This document shows positions 17,046 to 25,430 of a stretch of DNA of 64,000 bases, piece after piece. The position numbers were made by a program, and so were the translations under genes. Below the pieces are notes generated by a model. It was not told where the DNA came from and did not search any database. It saw only the letters and a list, made by a program, of their open reading frames with translations. Positions within the stretch are counted from its first letter, which is position 1; each line of letters opens with the position of its first letter. This DNA comes from Brachybacterium sp. P6-10-X1 (GTDB lineage: Bacteria > Actinomycetota > Actinomycetes > Actinomycetales > Dermabacteraceae), in contig NZ_CP017297.1 in the NCBI RefSeq assembly GCF_001969445.1, positions 62,001-126,000 on the forward strand, given 5' to 3'.

Positions 17046-17783
17046 ATGAAGGTCACCGGAACGGATCAGCGGCCTGCGACCCCGCGTGCCGTCGCCCGTG
17101 AGCGCACCCTGGGTCGCATCGTCGAGCTCGGCAACGAGCAGCTCGCCGAGTGCGGCGCGGCGGGCCTCAGCGTGCGCGAGATCGCCCGCGGCCTGGGCAT
17201 GGTCTCCTCGGCGATCTATCGCTACGTGAGCTGTCGCGAGGAGCTGCTGACCCTGCTGATCGTCGACGCCTACGGCGATCTCGCCGACACCGTGGACGCG
17301 GCGCTCGATGAGGTGGGCCGGGATCCGCGCACGCGCTTTCTCGCGCTGGCGCGGGCGATGGCGCGCTGGGCGATCGCACACCCCGAGCGCTGGACCCTCC
17401 TGTACGGCACCCCGGTGCCCGACTACGACGCCCCGGCGGAGAGCACCAATTTCGACGGCACCCGAGTCATGGCCGCGGTGCTCGCGATCGCCGCCGATGC
17501 GGCCGGCGCCGAGGGGCCGGGCGGGGCGGTGGACTCTGGGGCAGGGCGCCCTGCCGTACCGGTCACCCCGGAGGTGCGGGCGCTGCTGGAGAAGCACCTC
17601 GCCGAGTTCGCGGTCGAGGCGGGCCCCGTCGTCGCCCTGCGCGCCGTGACGGCCTGGAGCAGCCTCGTAGGGGTCATCAGCGCCCACGTGTTCGGGCAGT
17701 TGGGCGCTGACGCCGTCGCGGTCGGCGAGCAGATCCTCGGCAGCCAGGTCGAGATGCTCGCCGACCTCGTCATCGCGGCCTGA
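17046..17783 (+). CDS. TetR/AcrR family transcriptional regulator
   Basis: 245 residues; ATG preceded by GGGAGGATGGGATC. The N-terminal helix-turn-helix is LSVREIARGLGMVSSAIYRY followed by VSCREELLTLLI. The C-terminal ligand domain has ALARAMARWAIAHPERWTLL and YGTPVPDYDAP, typical of the TetR C-terminal subfamily with a WHG-like region. It is divergent from the epimerase gene, with three operator-like repeats between them. Confidence 0.92.
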   Translation: MKVTGTDQRPATPRAVARERTLGRIVELGNEQLAECGAAGLSVREIARGLGMVSSAIYRYVSCREELLTLLIVDAYGDLADTVDAALDEVGRDPRTRFLALARAMARWAIAHPERWTLLYGTPVPDYDAPAESTNFDGTRVMAAVLAIAADAAGAEGPGGAVDSGAGRPAVPVTPEVRALLEKHLAEFAVEAGPVVALRAVTAWSSLVGVISAHVFGQLGADAVAVGEQILGSQVEMLADLVIAA

Positions 17784-18117
17784 GCCGCTCCGCCTCTTCA
17801 CGGCCCCGTCGGCCCCCGCGCTCCCAGGCGGCCACGGCGAGACGTGCGGCGGACAGCAGCGACGTCGGGTCGCGCAGACGAGCCCCGTCGGCCTCCGGGG
17901 AGACGACCACCCAGCGGGCCCGCCCCCGCCGCCGCATCCGCCCGATCTCGATCGCCCGTCCTGCGGACAGGGGGAGGAGCAGGGCTCCGCTCGGGCCCAC
18001 CTCGATCAGCGCGGCGAGCTCGGGCCGCAGATCCAGCAGATGGGCGCGGATCCGCTCCCGCTCGTCCTGGACGGTGCTGCCGGTGGGGTGCGTGAGGATC
18101 GATCCTCTCGTGGTCAT
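17770..18117 (-). CDS. Hypothetical protein, 115 residues
   Basis: A small protein with a central RGRARWVVVSPEADGARLRD segment and a basic C-terminus. It could be a short nucleotide- or RNA-associated protein, but no family was recognised. Support comes from TAGGGT six bases before the ATG (a leaderless promoter) and coding-like third-position GC. Its 3' end overlaps the end of the convergent TetR gene by 14 bases. Confidence 0.55.
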   Translation of the reverse strand: MTTRGSILTHPTGSTVQDERERIRAHLLDLRPELAALIEVGPSGALLLPLSAGRAIEIGRMRRRGRARWVVVSPEADGARLRDPTSLLSAARLAVAAWERGGRRGREEAERLRPR

Positions 18118-18123
18118 GCGGCG

Positions 18124-18129
18124 ACCCTA
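18124..18129 (-). promoter_or_regulatory. Candidate -10 box of a leaderless promoter (115-residue protein)
   Basis: TAGGGT on the minus strand, six bases before the ATG. Confidence 0.45.
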
Positions 18130-18246
18130 CGAACGGGGGCCGACGGACGAACGCCGCCTCTTCTCCCGTCGGCGCTCTGCTGGCCCTTTCGGGCCGCGGC
18201 TCCTACGATGAGGACACCGTATGGGCTGTGTCACAGGGAGGTCGGC

Positions 18247-18534
18247 GTGCCGCTGTACGAATTCCGCTGCGAGAACTCCCATCTGCACGAGCTGATGATG
18301 CCGCTGGCCGCCGCGGACCGCAGCGCGGTCTGCCCCGAGTGCGGATCAGCGGCTTCGAGACTGATCAGCTCGCCCGCCCTCGGCCACCTCGGATCACCGC
18401 GAGCACGCCTCATCGACCGTGCCGAGTCGAGCGCGCAGGCCCCGACCGTCGTCGACCAGGTGCCCGGCACCGGGCCCTCCCGTCCAGCTCACACCACGCA
18501 CGACCCGCGCCACGTGAGACTGCCGCGTCCCTGA
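18247..18534 (+). CDS. FmdB family zinc-ribbon-like protein with a degenerate first knuckle
   Basis: 95 residues from a GTG preceded by GGGAGG at five bases. The start PLYEFRCENSHLHE and the AVCPECGSAASRLIS segment match the FmdB regulatory family (normally CxxC...CPxC). Here the first knuckle reads CENSH, so one Cys is missing and a His may replace it. It sits directly upstream of a formamidase gene, as fmdB does next to fmdA in methylotrophs, supporting a regulatory or accessory role in amide use. Confidence 0.82.
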   Translation: MPLYEFRCENSHLHELMMPLAAADRSAVCPECGSAASRLISSPALGHLGSPRARLIDRAESSAQAPTVVDQVPGTGPSRPAHTTHDPRHVRLPRP

Positions 18535-18592
18535 CGCCGGCCCCGGACCTGACGGCGCCGCCCCTCGGCCCGTCGCTGTGGAAGGAGAGATC

Positions 18593-19849
18593 ATGCCCGA
18601 GAACGTCTTCCCGCTGGATTCCACCACCCCCTTCACCGAGCAGAAGATCCTGGGGCACAACAGGTGGCACCCCGACATCCCGCCCGCGGTGAGCGTGCGA
18701 CCGGGGGACACCTTCCGCGTGGACTGCCGCGAGTGGTTCGACGGCTACATCAAGGACGACGACTCCGCCGAGGACATCGCGACCGCGCCCCTGCACACGG
18801 TGCACACCCTCTCCGGGCCGTTCCGCATCGAGGGGGCGAAGCCCGGGGATCTGCTGATCGTCGACATCCTCGACGTCGGACCCATCCCCCAGGAGGACTC
18901 CGGGCCGCTGGCCGGACAGGGCTGGGGCTACACCGGCATCTTCGCCAAGCGCAACGGCGGCAGCTTCCTGACCGACGAGTTCCCCGACGCCTACAAGGCG
19001 GTGTGGGACTTCCACGGCGAGCGCGCCACCTCCCGGCACGTCCCCGGGGTGGAGTTCACCGGCATGATCCACCCGGGCCTGATGGGCACCGCGCCCTCGC
19101 CCGAGCTGCTGAAGCGGTGGAACGACCGCGAGGCCGCGCTGATCGCCACCGATCCTCAGCGCGTGCCCGCGCTCGCCCTGCCGCCCGAGCCCGATGGGGC
19201 GATCCTCGGCGGGGTGTCCGAGGGGGACCGTGCCCGGGTGGCCGGGGAGGGCGCCCGCACGGCCCCGCCGCGCGAGAACGGCGGCAACCAGGACATCAAG
19301 AACCTCACCAGGGGCACCCGGATCTTCTATCCCGTGTTCGTCGACGGCGCGAACTTCTCCGTCGGGGACCTGCACTTCTCCCAGGGCGACGGTGAGATCA
19401 CCTTCTGCGGCGGCATCGAGATGGGCGGCTTCCTCGATCTCCACGTCGACGTCATCCCCGGCGGCATGGAGAAGTACGGCGTCAGCGAGAACGCGATCTT
19501 CATGCCCGGCACCACGCCGCCGCAGCACAGCCGGTGGCTCTCGTTCTCCGGCACCTCGGTCACCCTCGACGGCGAGCAGCGCTACCTCGACTCGCACCTC
19601 GCCTACCAGCGGGCCTGCCTGCACGCGATCGAGTACCTGTCGACGTTCGGCTGGTCGAAGGAGCAGGCCTACCTGCTGCTCGGCGCCGCCCCGATCGAGG
19701 GCAGGTTCTCCGGCGTGGTGGACATCCCCAACGCCTGCGCGACGGTGTACCTGCCGCTGGACATCTTCGACATCGACATCCGGCCGGGCTCCGGCGAGGT
19801 GCCGCAGATCGATCCGGGGATCGGGGCGCCGCGCGCGAGCGTGGGGTGA
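18593..19849 (+). CDS. fmdA: Formamidase/acetamidase (FmdA/AmdA family)
   Basis: 418 residues; ATG after AAGGAGAGATC. Family landmarks include HNRWHPDIPP, RVDCREWFDG, GPFRIEGAKPGDLLIVDILD, GVEFTGMIHPGLMGTAPS, NGGNQDIKNL, GANFSVGDLHFSQGDGEIT and CGGIEMGG. The enzyme hydrolyses formamide or short-chain amides to ammonia and the acid in the cytoplasm. Together with the FmdB-like gene 58 bases upstream it forms a nitrogen-scavenging pair. No amide transporter gene is adjacent. Confidence 0.93.
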   Translation: MPENVFPLDSTTPFTEQKILGHNRWHPDIPPAVSVRPGDTFRVDCREWFDGYIKDDDSAEDIATAPLHTVHTLSGPFRIEGAKPGDLLIVDILDVGPIPQEDSGPLAGQGWGYTGIFAKRNGGSFLTDEFPDAYKAVWDFHGERATSRHVPGVEFTGMIHPGLMGTAPSPELLKRWNDREAALIATDPQRVPALALPPEPDGAILGGVSEGDRARVAGEGARTAPPRENGGNQDIKNLTRGTRIFYPVFVDGANFSVGDLHFSQGDGEITFCGGIEMGGFLDLHVDVIPGGMEKYGVSENAIFMPGTTPPQHSRWLSFSGTSVTLDGEQRYLDSHLAYQRACLHAIEYLSTFGWSKEQAYLLLGAAPIEGRFSGVVDIPNACATVYLPLDIFDIDIRPGSGEVPQIDPGIGAPRASVG

Positions 19850-19852
19850 GCG

Positions 19853-20626
19853 CTACTCAGCGGTGGAACCGTTCAGCACCCGGGCCCACAGCGCCTCGTG
19901 CGTGGCGACGTGATCCGCCGCCCGGCGCCAGTGCTCACCATGGCCCTGGACGAACATCGACCCCCACGGCTCGCGGCCGGTGGCGTGCGAGGTCCGCAGC
20001 AGCTCGTGCATCGCCTCGGTGCGCTCGACCATCGCGCGGGGGAGCCGGGCGCGCAGCGCGGCGTCGGCCCCGTACCCGTCCACCAGCGCCGCGAGGCGTG
20101 CCGCGGACTCCTCCGGATCGGCGGACGCGTCGTTCAGGGTGAAGGCCTGCGCCGAGTAGGCGAGGTCCCACAGCCGGGTGCTCGGGGACGCCTCGTCCCA
20201 GTCGATGAACACCCAGCGCTCGCCGAGGAGCAGGTTCCATGGGGTGAGGTCCCCGTGGCAGACGAGATCCGCCTCCCCGCCCGGCGCCGGGAGCAAGGGC
20301 TCCCAGGGGGCCGGGGCCGACGGGATGAAGCCCTCGCAGGCATCGTGGATCGCGCGGATCAGCCGCCCGACCCGCCCGAGCTCGGCGAGCGACAGGGGAG
20401 GGCAGCGCAGGGCGAGCGGTCCCGGCACGAACTCGAGGATCTGGCGCCCGCGCTCGTCCCGGCCAAGCGGCTCGGGCACGTCGACCCCCGCCGCGGCGAC
20501 CGTGCGCATCAGCTCGTGGACGGCGAGCGTCGTCGGCCCCCAGGGTTTGCGCACGGTGTCGCCGAGGCGCACCACGCCCTCGGTGGCGTTGCCGCCCTCG
20601 AGCGGCTGCTCGCAGTGCTCGGTCAT
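19853..20626 (-). CDS. Aminoglycoside phosphotransferase (APH)-family kinase
   Basis: 257 residues. The kinase core is visible: VCHGDLTPWNLLL (Brenner motif, catalytic Asp) and WVFIDWDEASPSTRLWDLAY (metal-binding Asp). The N-terminal lobe has RLGDTVRKPWGP with a lysine. The family phosphorylates antibiotics, choline, homoserine or other small hydroxyl compounds; substrate unknown here. TACAGT lies six bases before the ATG, so the gene appears leaderless. Confidence 0.85.
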   Translation of the reverse strand: MTEHCEQPLEGGNATEGVVRLGDTVRKPWGPTTLAVHELMRTVAAAGVDVPEPLGRDERGRQILEFVPGPLALRCPPLSLAELGRVGRLIRAIHDACEGFIPSAPAPWEPLLPAPGGEADLVCHGDLTPWNLLLGERWVFIDWDEASPSTRLWDLAYSAQAFTLNDASADPEESAARLAALVDGYGADAALRARLPRAMVERTEAMHELLRTSHATGREPWGSMFVQGHGEHWRRAADHVATHEALWARVLNGSTAE

Positions 20627-20632
20627 CGGACT

Positions 20633-20638
20633 ACTGTA
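20633..20638 (-). promoter_or_regulatory. Candidate -10 box of a leaderless promoter (APH-family gene)
   Basis: TACAGT on the minus strand, six bases before the ATG. Confidence 0.5.
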
Positions 20639-20678
20639 GGACCACGGATCTCATGGACAGGCCAGAAGGACACGACCG

Positions 20679-20939
20679 ATGACGTCGCACCCCATCCCGA
20701 GCTCTCCCGGGCTGATCCGCATCGCGGCGCCGCCAGGGACGGGGAAATCCACTGTGCTGCCGCACCTCGTCGAGATCGTGCGCGGACACGCCGTCGTCGC
20801 CGACGCCGCCGCCGATGCTGCGGTGCTGCGATCCATCCTGCCGCCGGAGCGTCTCGTGAAGACCCCGGATGGGACGACGCCCGATCGCAGCGCGGAGATC
20901 CTCTGGGAACAGGTCGCAGGGCTCTGGGAGCAAGGATGA
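20679..20939 (+). CDS. Short P-loop NTPase-like protein, probably truncated
   Basis: 86 residues with an N-terminal Walker A (RIAAPPGTGKSTVLPHLVEI) and VRGHAVVAD, then a tail of about 45 residues with no recognisable Walker B or lid. Related kinases or AAA proteins are usually 170-200 residues, so this looks like an internal deletion product. Its stop overlaps the start of the next methyltransferase gene (ATGA), so the junction has been kept translationally coupled. Confidence 0.5.
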   Translation: MTSHPIPSSPGLIRIAAPPGTGKSTVLPHLVEIVRGHAVVADAAADAAVLRSILPPERLVKTPDGTTPDRSAEILWEQVAGLWEQG

Positions 20940-21526
20940 CCGCACTGGACGCCTACGGTGCCCGCGCGCAGGAGTACGCCGACGTGCTCGGATCGATCGA
21001 GGTGATGGCCCCGCCGGACAGGAGGTGCATCGAGGCGTGGGCGTCGGGCGTCGACGGTCCGATTGTGGACGCGGGCTGCGGGCCCGGGCACTGGACGGCG
21101 CACGTGGCGTCTCTCGGGCACGAGGTGCACGGGATCGATCCGGTCCCGGAGTTCGTCGAGATCGCCCGTCGCGCCCATCCCGGGATCGCGTACAGCGTCG
21201 GATCGTTCGCAGATCTGCACGACCGGGCGGGCTCCTGGGGCGGAATCCTGGCCTGGTACTCGCTGATCCATCTGCCGCCCGAGGTGGTTCCCGACGTGCT
21301 CATGACGCTGCATCGCGCGCTTCGTCCGACGGGGCAGCTCCTGCTCGGGTTCTTCGACGGGCCGCGGCAGGAGTCCTTCGGCCATGCCGTGGCCCCTGCG
21401 CAGTTCTGGCCGGCACCGCGGATGGGAGCGCTGCTCGAGAGCGCCGGATTCACGATCCTGGACCTCGAGCGGCGTCATGACCTGGGCTCGCGACCCCAAG
21501 CCGCGATCACCGCGTCCCGCCGCTGA
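20936..21526 (+). CDS. Class I SAM-dependent methyltransferase
   Basis: 196 residues. Motif I is IVDAGCGPGHWTAHVASLGH, followed by EVHGIDPVPEFVEIAR and SLIHLPPEVVPDVLMTLHRA, a UbiE/BioC-like layout for small-molecule methylation. It overlaps the truncated P-loop gene by four bases. It is the first of two unrelated methyltransferases in this cluster. Confidence 0.85.
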   Translation: MTALDAYGARAQEYADVLGSIEVMAPPDRRCIEAWASGVDGPIVDAGCGPGHWTAHVASLGHEVHGIDPVPEFVEIARRAHPGIAYSVGSFADLHDRAGSWGGILAWYSLIHLPPEVVPDVLMTLHRALRPTGQLLLGFFDGPRQESFGHAVAPAQFWPAPRMGALLESAGFTILDLERRHDLGSRPQAAITASRR

Positions 21527-21545
21527 CGCCCGGGGCACGGGTGGC

Positions 21546-21551
21546 TACTGT
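21546..21551 (+). promoter_or_regulatory. Candidate -10 box of a leaderless promoter (second methyltransferase)
   Basis: TACTGT followed by seven bases and ATG at 21559; the spacer GAAGGGT could alternatively act as a ribosome binding site. Confidence 0.4.
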
Positions 21552-21558
21552 GAAGGGT

Positions 21559-22335
21559 ATGGGCACCAGAGCGACGGACGGCAGCGCCGGCGATGCGGAC
21601 TACGGCGCGATCGGCGCTTCCTATGCGGGGTACCGGCAGCCGGACCCGCGCATCGCCGCGGCGATCACGGATGCTCTGGGCGAGGCGCACACGGTGCTGA
21701 ACGTGGGTGCTGGCGCCGGATCCTACGAACCCGCCGACAGACAGGTGACTGCGGTCGAGCCGTCGGCCTTCATGCGCGCACAGCGCCGGGAGCACCCGGC
21801 CCGCGCTATCGACGCCACCGCGGAGCAGCTCCCCTTCGCCGACGACTCCTTCGACGCCTCGATGAGCACGTTCAGCGTCCACCAATGGCGGGACGTCGGC
21901 GCCGGGCTGCGGGAGATGCGTCGGGTGACCCGTGGCCCCGTCGTGATCCTGACCTGCGACCCGACACGGGTCGAGGAGTTCTGGCTGCGCGAGTACGCGC
22001 CCGAGGTGCTCGCCACCGAGGCGAGACGCTACCCCTCGCTCGAAATCCTCGCCGACGGTCTCGGCGGGCGGTTCTCGAGCCGTGCGTTGGCGATCCCGCA
22101 GGCCTGCACCGACGGATTCACCGAGGCCTATTTCGGTCGGCCGGAGCGTCTGCTCGAGGCGGAGGCGCAGCGTGCCTGCTCGGCGTGGAGCCTCGTGGCC
22201 CCCGCGGTCATCACCCGCTTCACCGAGCAGCTCACGATGGATCTCCTCGAGGGCACCTGGGATGCGAAGCACGGCGAGCTGCGCACCCGGTCGCAGTACG
22301 AGGGCTCGCTCGTCCTCGTCGTCTCGGAGCCCTGA
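21559..22335 (+). CDS. Class I SAM-dependent methyltransferase (SAM_MT11/UbiE type)
   Basis: 258 residues; ATG 21559 chosen over a GTG at 21541. The pattern YGAIGASYAGYRQPDPRIA, VLNVGAGAGSYEP, VTAVEPSAFMRAQR, QLPFADDSFDASMSTFSVHQ and VVILTCDP is characteristic of a widespread methyltransferase family of unknown acceptor. The P-loop kinase gene follows one base after its stop. Confidence 0.87.
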   Translation: MGTRATDGSAGDADYGAIGASYAGYRQPDPRIAAAITDALGEAHTVLNVGAGAGSYEPADRQVTAVEPSAFMRAQRREHPARAIDATAEQLPFADDSFDASMSTFSVHQWRDVGAGLREMRRVTRGPVVILTCDPTRVEEFWLREYAPEVLATEARRYPSLEILADGLGGRFSSRALAIPQACTDGFTEAYFGRPERLLEAEAQRACSAWSLVAPAVITRFTEQLTMDLLEGTWDAKHGELRTRSQYEGSLVLVVSEP

Positions 22336-22336
22336 G

Positions 22337-22894
22337 ATGGACCGGCGGTCGTCCGCCCCGACCCTGATGCTGCTGAACGGCGCCCCCGGCAGCGGGAAAT
22401 CCACGCTGGCCGCGCTGCTCGCAGCTGAGCGTCCTCTCGCGCTGGCGCTGGACATCGACACGATCAAGCACTCCCTCGGCGCATGGGACCAGGACCTGAA
22501 CGCGTCCGGTCTGCAGGCTCGTCGGCTCGCCGTGGTGCTGATCCGGCAGCACCTCGCCGACGGGCATGACGTCGTCGTCGGACAGTATCTGGCGCGCACC
22601 CCGTTCCTCGAGGAGCTCGAGCGGCTCGCCGCGGACTGCGGGGCGAGGTTCGTCGAGGCGGCGCTGATGCTCGACGAGCGGAGCCTCGCCCGCCGTCTCC
22701 GCGGACGACTCGCAGCGCCCGACCGGGCCGAGCAGGCGGCCAACGACCGGTTCGTCGACCCCGACGACGCCCCGCAGCTGGTCGCCTCGATCGAACGGGT
22801 GCTCGCGCAGCGCCCGCGGGCGCTGCGGATCGACGCGGCGGGGAGCCGGGAGCAGACGCTCGCGTTGGTGGAGGCGCTGCTCGGATCCGACTGA
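22337..22894 (+). CDS. P-loop AAA-type kinase (zeta-toxin/CPT-like)
   Basis: 185 residues. Walker A LMLLNGAPGSGKSTLAALLA sits at the N-terminus. ALDIDTIKHSLGAW is the position of the substrate-binding Asp, and a lid region with several Arg residues follows (RRLRGRLAAPDRAEQ). The family includes chloramphenicol phosphotransferase, gluconate kinase and zeta toxins, and no small antitoxin gene is adjacent. It starts one base after the methyltransferase stop, so both are on one transcript. Confidence 0.8.
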   Translation: MDRRSSAPTLMLLNGAPGSGKSTLAALLAAERPLALALDIDTIKHSLGAWDQDLNASGLQARRLAVVLIRQHLADGHDVVVGQYLARTPFLEELERLAADCGARFVEAALMLDERSLARRLRGRLAAPDRAEQAANDRFVDPDDAPQLVASIERVLAQRPRALRIDAAGSREQTLALVEALLGSD

Positions 22895-22924
22895 GCTCGA
22901 CGGTGCCGGCCGGCACCGGGGCTC

Positions 22925-22960
22925 ACCTGCTCGGGAGAGCAGGTCACCCTGGTGACCTGC
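22925..22960. terminator. Two mutually exclusive hairpins between convergent genes
   Basis: ACCTGCTC-GGGA-GAGCAGGT (22925-22944) is a perfect 8-bp stem. GCAGGTCACC-CT-GGTGACCTGC (22939-22960) is a perfect 10-bp stem. They share GCAGGT, so only one can form at a time. The position between two converging genes suggests a bidirectional terminator, although no strong U tract follows. Confidence 0.55.
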
Positions 22961-22980
22961 CTGCTGTGCACGCCGCGGAA

Positions 22981-24705
22981 TCAGTCCCCGAGGATCGCGC
23001 CGCGGGAGGCCGACTTCACGAGCGTGACGTACTTGCCCAGCACGCCCTTGGTGAACTTCGGGGGCAGCGGGGTCCAGCCCTCGCGGCGGGAGGCCAGCTC
23101 CTCCTCGTCGACCAGCAGGTCCAGGGCGCCGGAGCTCACGTCCAGCCGGATTCGGTCGCCGTCGCGCACGAAGGCGATCGGCCCGCCGTCGACCGCCTCG
23201 GGGGCGATGTGGCCGACGCACAGCCCGGTGGTGCCGCCGGAGAAACGCCCGTCGGTCATCAGCAGCACGTCCTTGCCCAGTCCCGCGCCCTTGATCGCGC
23301 CGGTGATGGAGAGCATCTCGCGCATGCCGGGCCCGCCCTTGGGCCCCTCGTAGCGGATCACGACCACGTCGCCATGGTCGATCGTGCCGTCGTTCAGCGC
23401 ATCCATCGCCTGCTGCTCGCGCTCGAACACGCGCGCGGTGCCCTCGAAGACGTCCTCCTCGAAGCCCGCGGACTTCACCACCGCGCCCTCGGGGGCCAGC
23501 GACCCGCGCAGGATCGAGATCCCGCCGGTCGGCGCGATCGGCGCCGTGGCCGGCCGCAGCACCGACCCGTCGGCCGGACGCGGCGCGAGGACCTCGAGGT
23601 TCTCGGCGACGGTGCGTCCGGTGACGGTCAGGCAGTCCCCGTCCAGCAAACCCTCGTCCAGCAGCGTCTTCATGACCACCTGGATGCCGCCGACGTGGTC
23701 GACGTCGTTCATGACGTACCGGCCGTAGGGCTTGAGATCGGCGAGGTGGGGGACCTTCGCGCCGATGCGCGCGAAGTCGTCGAGGGTGAGGTCGACGCCG
23801 GCTTCGTGGGCGATGGCCAGCAGGTGGAGGACGGCGTTGGTGGAGCCGCCGAAGGCCTGGACGACGGCGATCGCGTTCTCGAAGGCCGCCTTGGTCATGA
23901 TGTCTCCGGTGGTGTGGCCGCGGCGCAGCATCCCGACCACCTCCTCGCCGGCCCGGCGGGCATCGGCGTCGCGGCGGCGGTCGGCCGACGGGGGAGTGGC
24001 CGATCCCGGGACCGACATCCCCATGGCCTCCGCGACGGTCGACATGGTGTTGGCCGTGAAGTAGCCGCCGCAGGCGCCCTCGCCCGGACAGATGGAGCGC
24101 TCGATGCGCCCGACGTCCTCGCGGCTCATCAGCCCGCGGGCGCAGGCGCCGACGGCCTCGAAGCCGTCGATGAGCGTGACGTCCTTCTCCGTGCCGTCGG
24201 TCAGGCTCACCCGGCCCGGCATGATCGTGCCGGCATAGACGAACACACTGGCCAGGTCCAGGCGGGCGGCGGCCATCAGCATGCCCGGCAGGGACTTGTC
24301 GCAGCCGGCCAGCAGCACCGAGCCGTCCAGCCGCTCGGCCTGCATGACGGTCTCGACGCTGTCGGCGATCACGTCGCGGGAGACCAGCGAGTAGTGCATG
24401 CCGTCATGGCCCATCGAGATGCCGTCGGAGACCGAGATCGTCCCGAACTGCAACGGGTAGCCGCCGCCGGAGTGGACGCCGTCCTTGGCCGCCTGGGCAA
24501 GCCGGTCCAGCGAGAGGTTGCACGGGGTGATCTCGTTCCACGAGCTGGCGATCCCGATCTGGGGCTTGCCCCAGTCGCCGTCGCCCATGCCCACCGCGCG
24601 CAGCATGCCGCGGGAGGCGGTGGCCGCGAGGCCGTCCGTGACCTGACGGCTGCGGGGCTTGATGTCGGGTCCGGAAGCGGGGGGAGGAGCGTCGTCGGTG
24701 GCCAT
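22981..24705 (-). CDS. ilvD: Dihydroxy-acid dehydratase
   Basis: 574 residues, full length. Catalyses the penultimate step of valine and isoleucine synthesis (and feeds pantothenate) in the cytosol. Iron-sulfur ligand motifs are [16 protein letters not shown] and [22 protein letters not shown] and [20 protein letters not shown] near the C-terminus are family signatures. TAGGGT six bases before the ATG points to a leaderless mRNA. No other ilv gene is in the window. Confidence 0.97.
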   Translation of the reverse strand: MATDDAPPPASGPDIKPRSRQVTDGLAATASRGMLRAVGMGDGDWGKPQIGIASSWNEITPCNLSLDRLAQAAKDGVHSGGGYPLQFGTISVSDGISMGHDGMHYSLVSRDVIADSVETVMQAERLDGSVLLAGCDKSLPGMLMAAARLDLASVFVYAGTIMPGRVSLTDGTEKDVTLIDGFEAVGACARGLMSREDVGRIERSICPGEGACGGYFTANTMSTVAEAMGMSVPGSATPPSADRRRDADARRAGEEVVGMLRRGHTTGDIMTKAAFENAIAVVQAFGGSTNAVLHLLAIAHEAGVDLTLDDFARIGAKVPHLADLKPYGRYVMNDVDHVGGIQVVMKTLLDEGLLDGDCLTVTGRTVAENLEVLAPRPADGSVLRPATAPIAPTGGISILRGSLAPEGAVVKSAGFEEDVFEGTARVFEREQQAMDALNDGTIDHGDVVVIRYEGPKGGPGMREMLSITGAIKGAGLGKDVLLMTDGRFSGGTTGLCVGHIAPEAVDGGPIAFVRDGDRIRLDVSSGALDLLVDEEELASRREGWTPLPPKFTKGVLGKYVTLVKSASRGAILGD

Positions 24706-24711
24706 GGCCCG

Positions 24712-24717
24712 ACCCTA
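24712..24717 (-). promoter_or_regulatory. Candidate -10 box of a leaderless promoter (ilvD)
   Basis: TAGGGT on the minus strand, six bases before the ATG; no -35 match. Confidence 0.5.
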
Positions 24718-24761
24718 GTCCTCGAGCTCGAGTGCGGGGAAGGGACGCGCGCGCAGGGGAC

Positions 24762-25379
24762 TCAGGCTCCCTCGGCGATCGCGCGCAGGCGATCGCGGTG
24801 CTCCGCCCACTGCTGCTGGGTCAGCGGCGGGAGGTTGCTGGTGCCTGCTCTCATCCCGGTGGAGCCGTCGAGCCCTTCGCGGATGATGTCGGCGTGCCCC
24901 GCGTGTCGGGCCGTCTCCGCGACGAGGTGGATCAGGAGGGTGTGCAGCGTGGGTCGGCGCCGCTCCTCGGACCACCAGGAGACCTCTCCCGTGGTCGACA
25001 GCGGCAGCGAGAAGATCGCGGCATCGCCGTGCGCCCAGGCCCGTCGGTAGCCGTCCACGATGTCCTCGGGCGATTCGTCGGCGCGGACCCATTGGTCCTC
25101 GAGCGCCCCCTCAGGATCAGGGTCCGAGGCGGAGTCCGGCGCGGCCCCGGCGGCTTCCCAGGGCCACGGGTGGTCCAGGGGACGGTCGAGGCACTCGCCG
25201 AGGTAGCCCAGCTCGGTCCAGGTCAGGTGTTTGACCAGCCCCAGCAACGATGTGCCGGTCGGCGTGGCGGGCCATCGCAGCTGTCGCTCGTCCAGCCCGT
25301 CGAGCTTGAACAGCATCACCTCCCGCTGGTCCTGCAGGTAGCGGTGCAGAGTCGTCCGTTCGGCGTCGTCGTCGCTCAT
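24762..25379 (-). CDS. DinB family protein (DUF664, mycothiol-transferase-like)
   Basis: 205 residues. A four-helix-bundle pattern with TLHRYLQDQREVMLFKLDG, SLLGLVKHLTWTELGYLGE and HLVAETARHAGHADIIREGL; the histidines in LVKHL and ETARHAGHAD would bind metal. Actinobacterial DUF664/DinB proteins include mycothiol-dependent S-transferases, consistent with the mycothiol-type genes at 5.7-7.8 kb. TACGCT lies six bases before the ATG. Confidence 0.87.
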   Translation of the reverse strand: MSDDDAERTTLHRYLQDQREVMLFKLDGLDERQLRWPATPTGTSLLGLVKHLTWTELGYLGECLDRPLDHPWPWEAAGAAPDSASDPDPEGALEDQWVRADESPEDIVDGYRRAWAHGDAAIFSLPLSTTGEVSWWSEERRRPTLHTLLIHLVAETARHAGHADIIREGLDGSTGMRAGTSNLPPLTQQQWAEHRDRLRAIAEGA

Positions 25380-25385
25380 CTCGTG

Positions 25386-25391
25386 AGCGTA
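25386..25391 (-). promoter_or_regulatory. Candidate -10 box of a leaderless promoter (DinB gene)
   Basis: TACGCT on the minus strand, six bases before the ATG. Confidence 0.45.
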
Positions 25392-25430
25392 GCGACGCGC
25401 CGGGGTGATCCGCGAGCGATTTCCCGCCGT

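Noticed and set aside
18247..18534. Frameshifted start hiding the second Cys of the FmdB zinc ribbon
   Set aside because: The reading frame is uninterrupted through the knuckle region with a good ribosome binding site, so the Cys loss appears to be a substitution.
22337..22894. Zeta-type toxin with a missing antitoxin
   Set aside because: No small antitoxin gene is adjacent and the kinase fits metabolite-kinase-like P-loop proteins equally well, so no toxin-antitoxin call is made.
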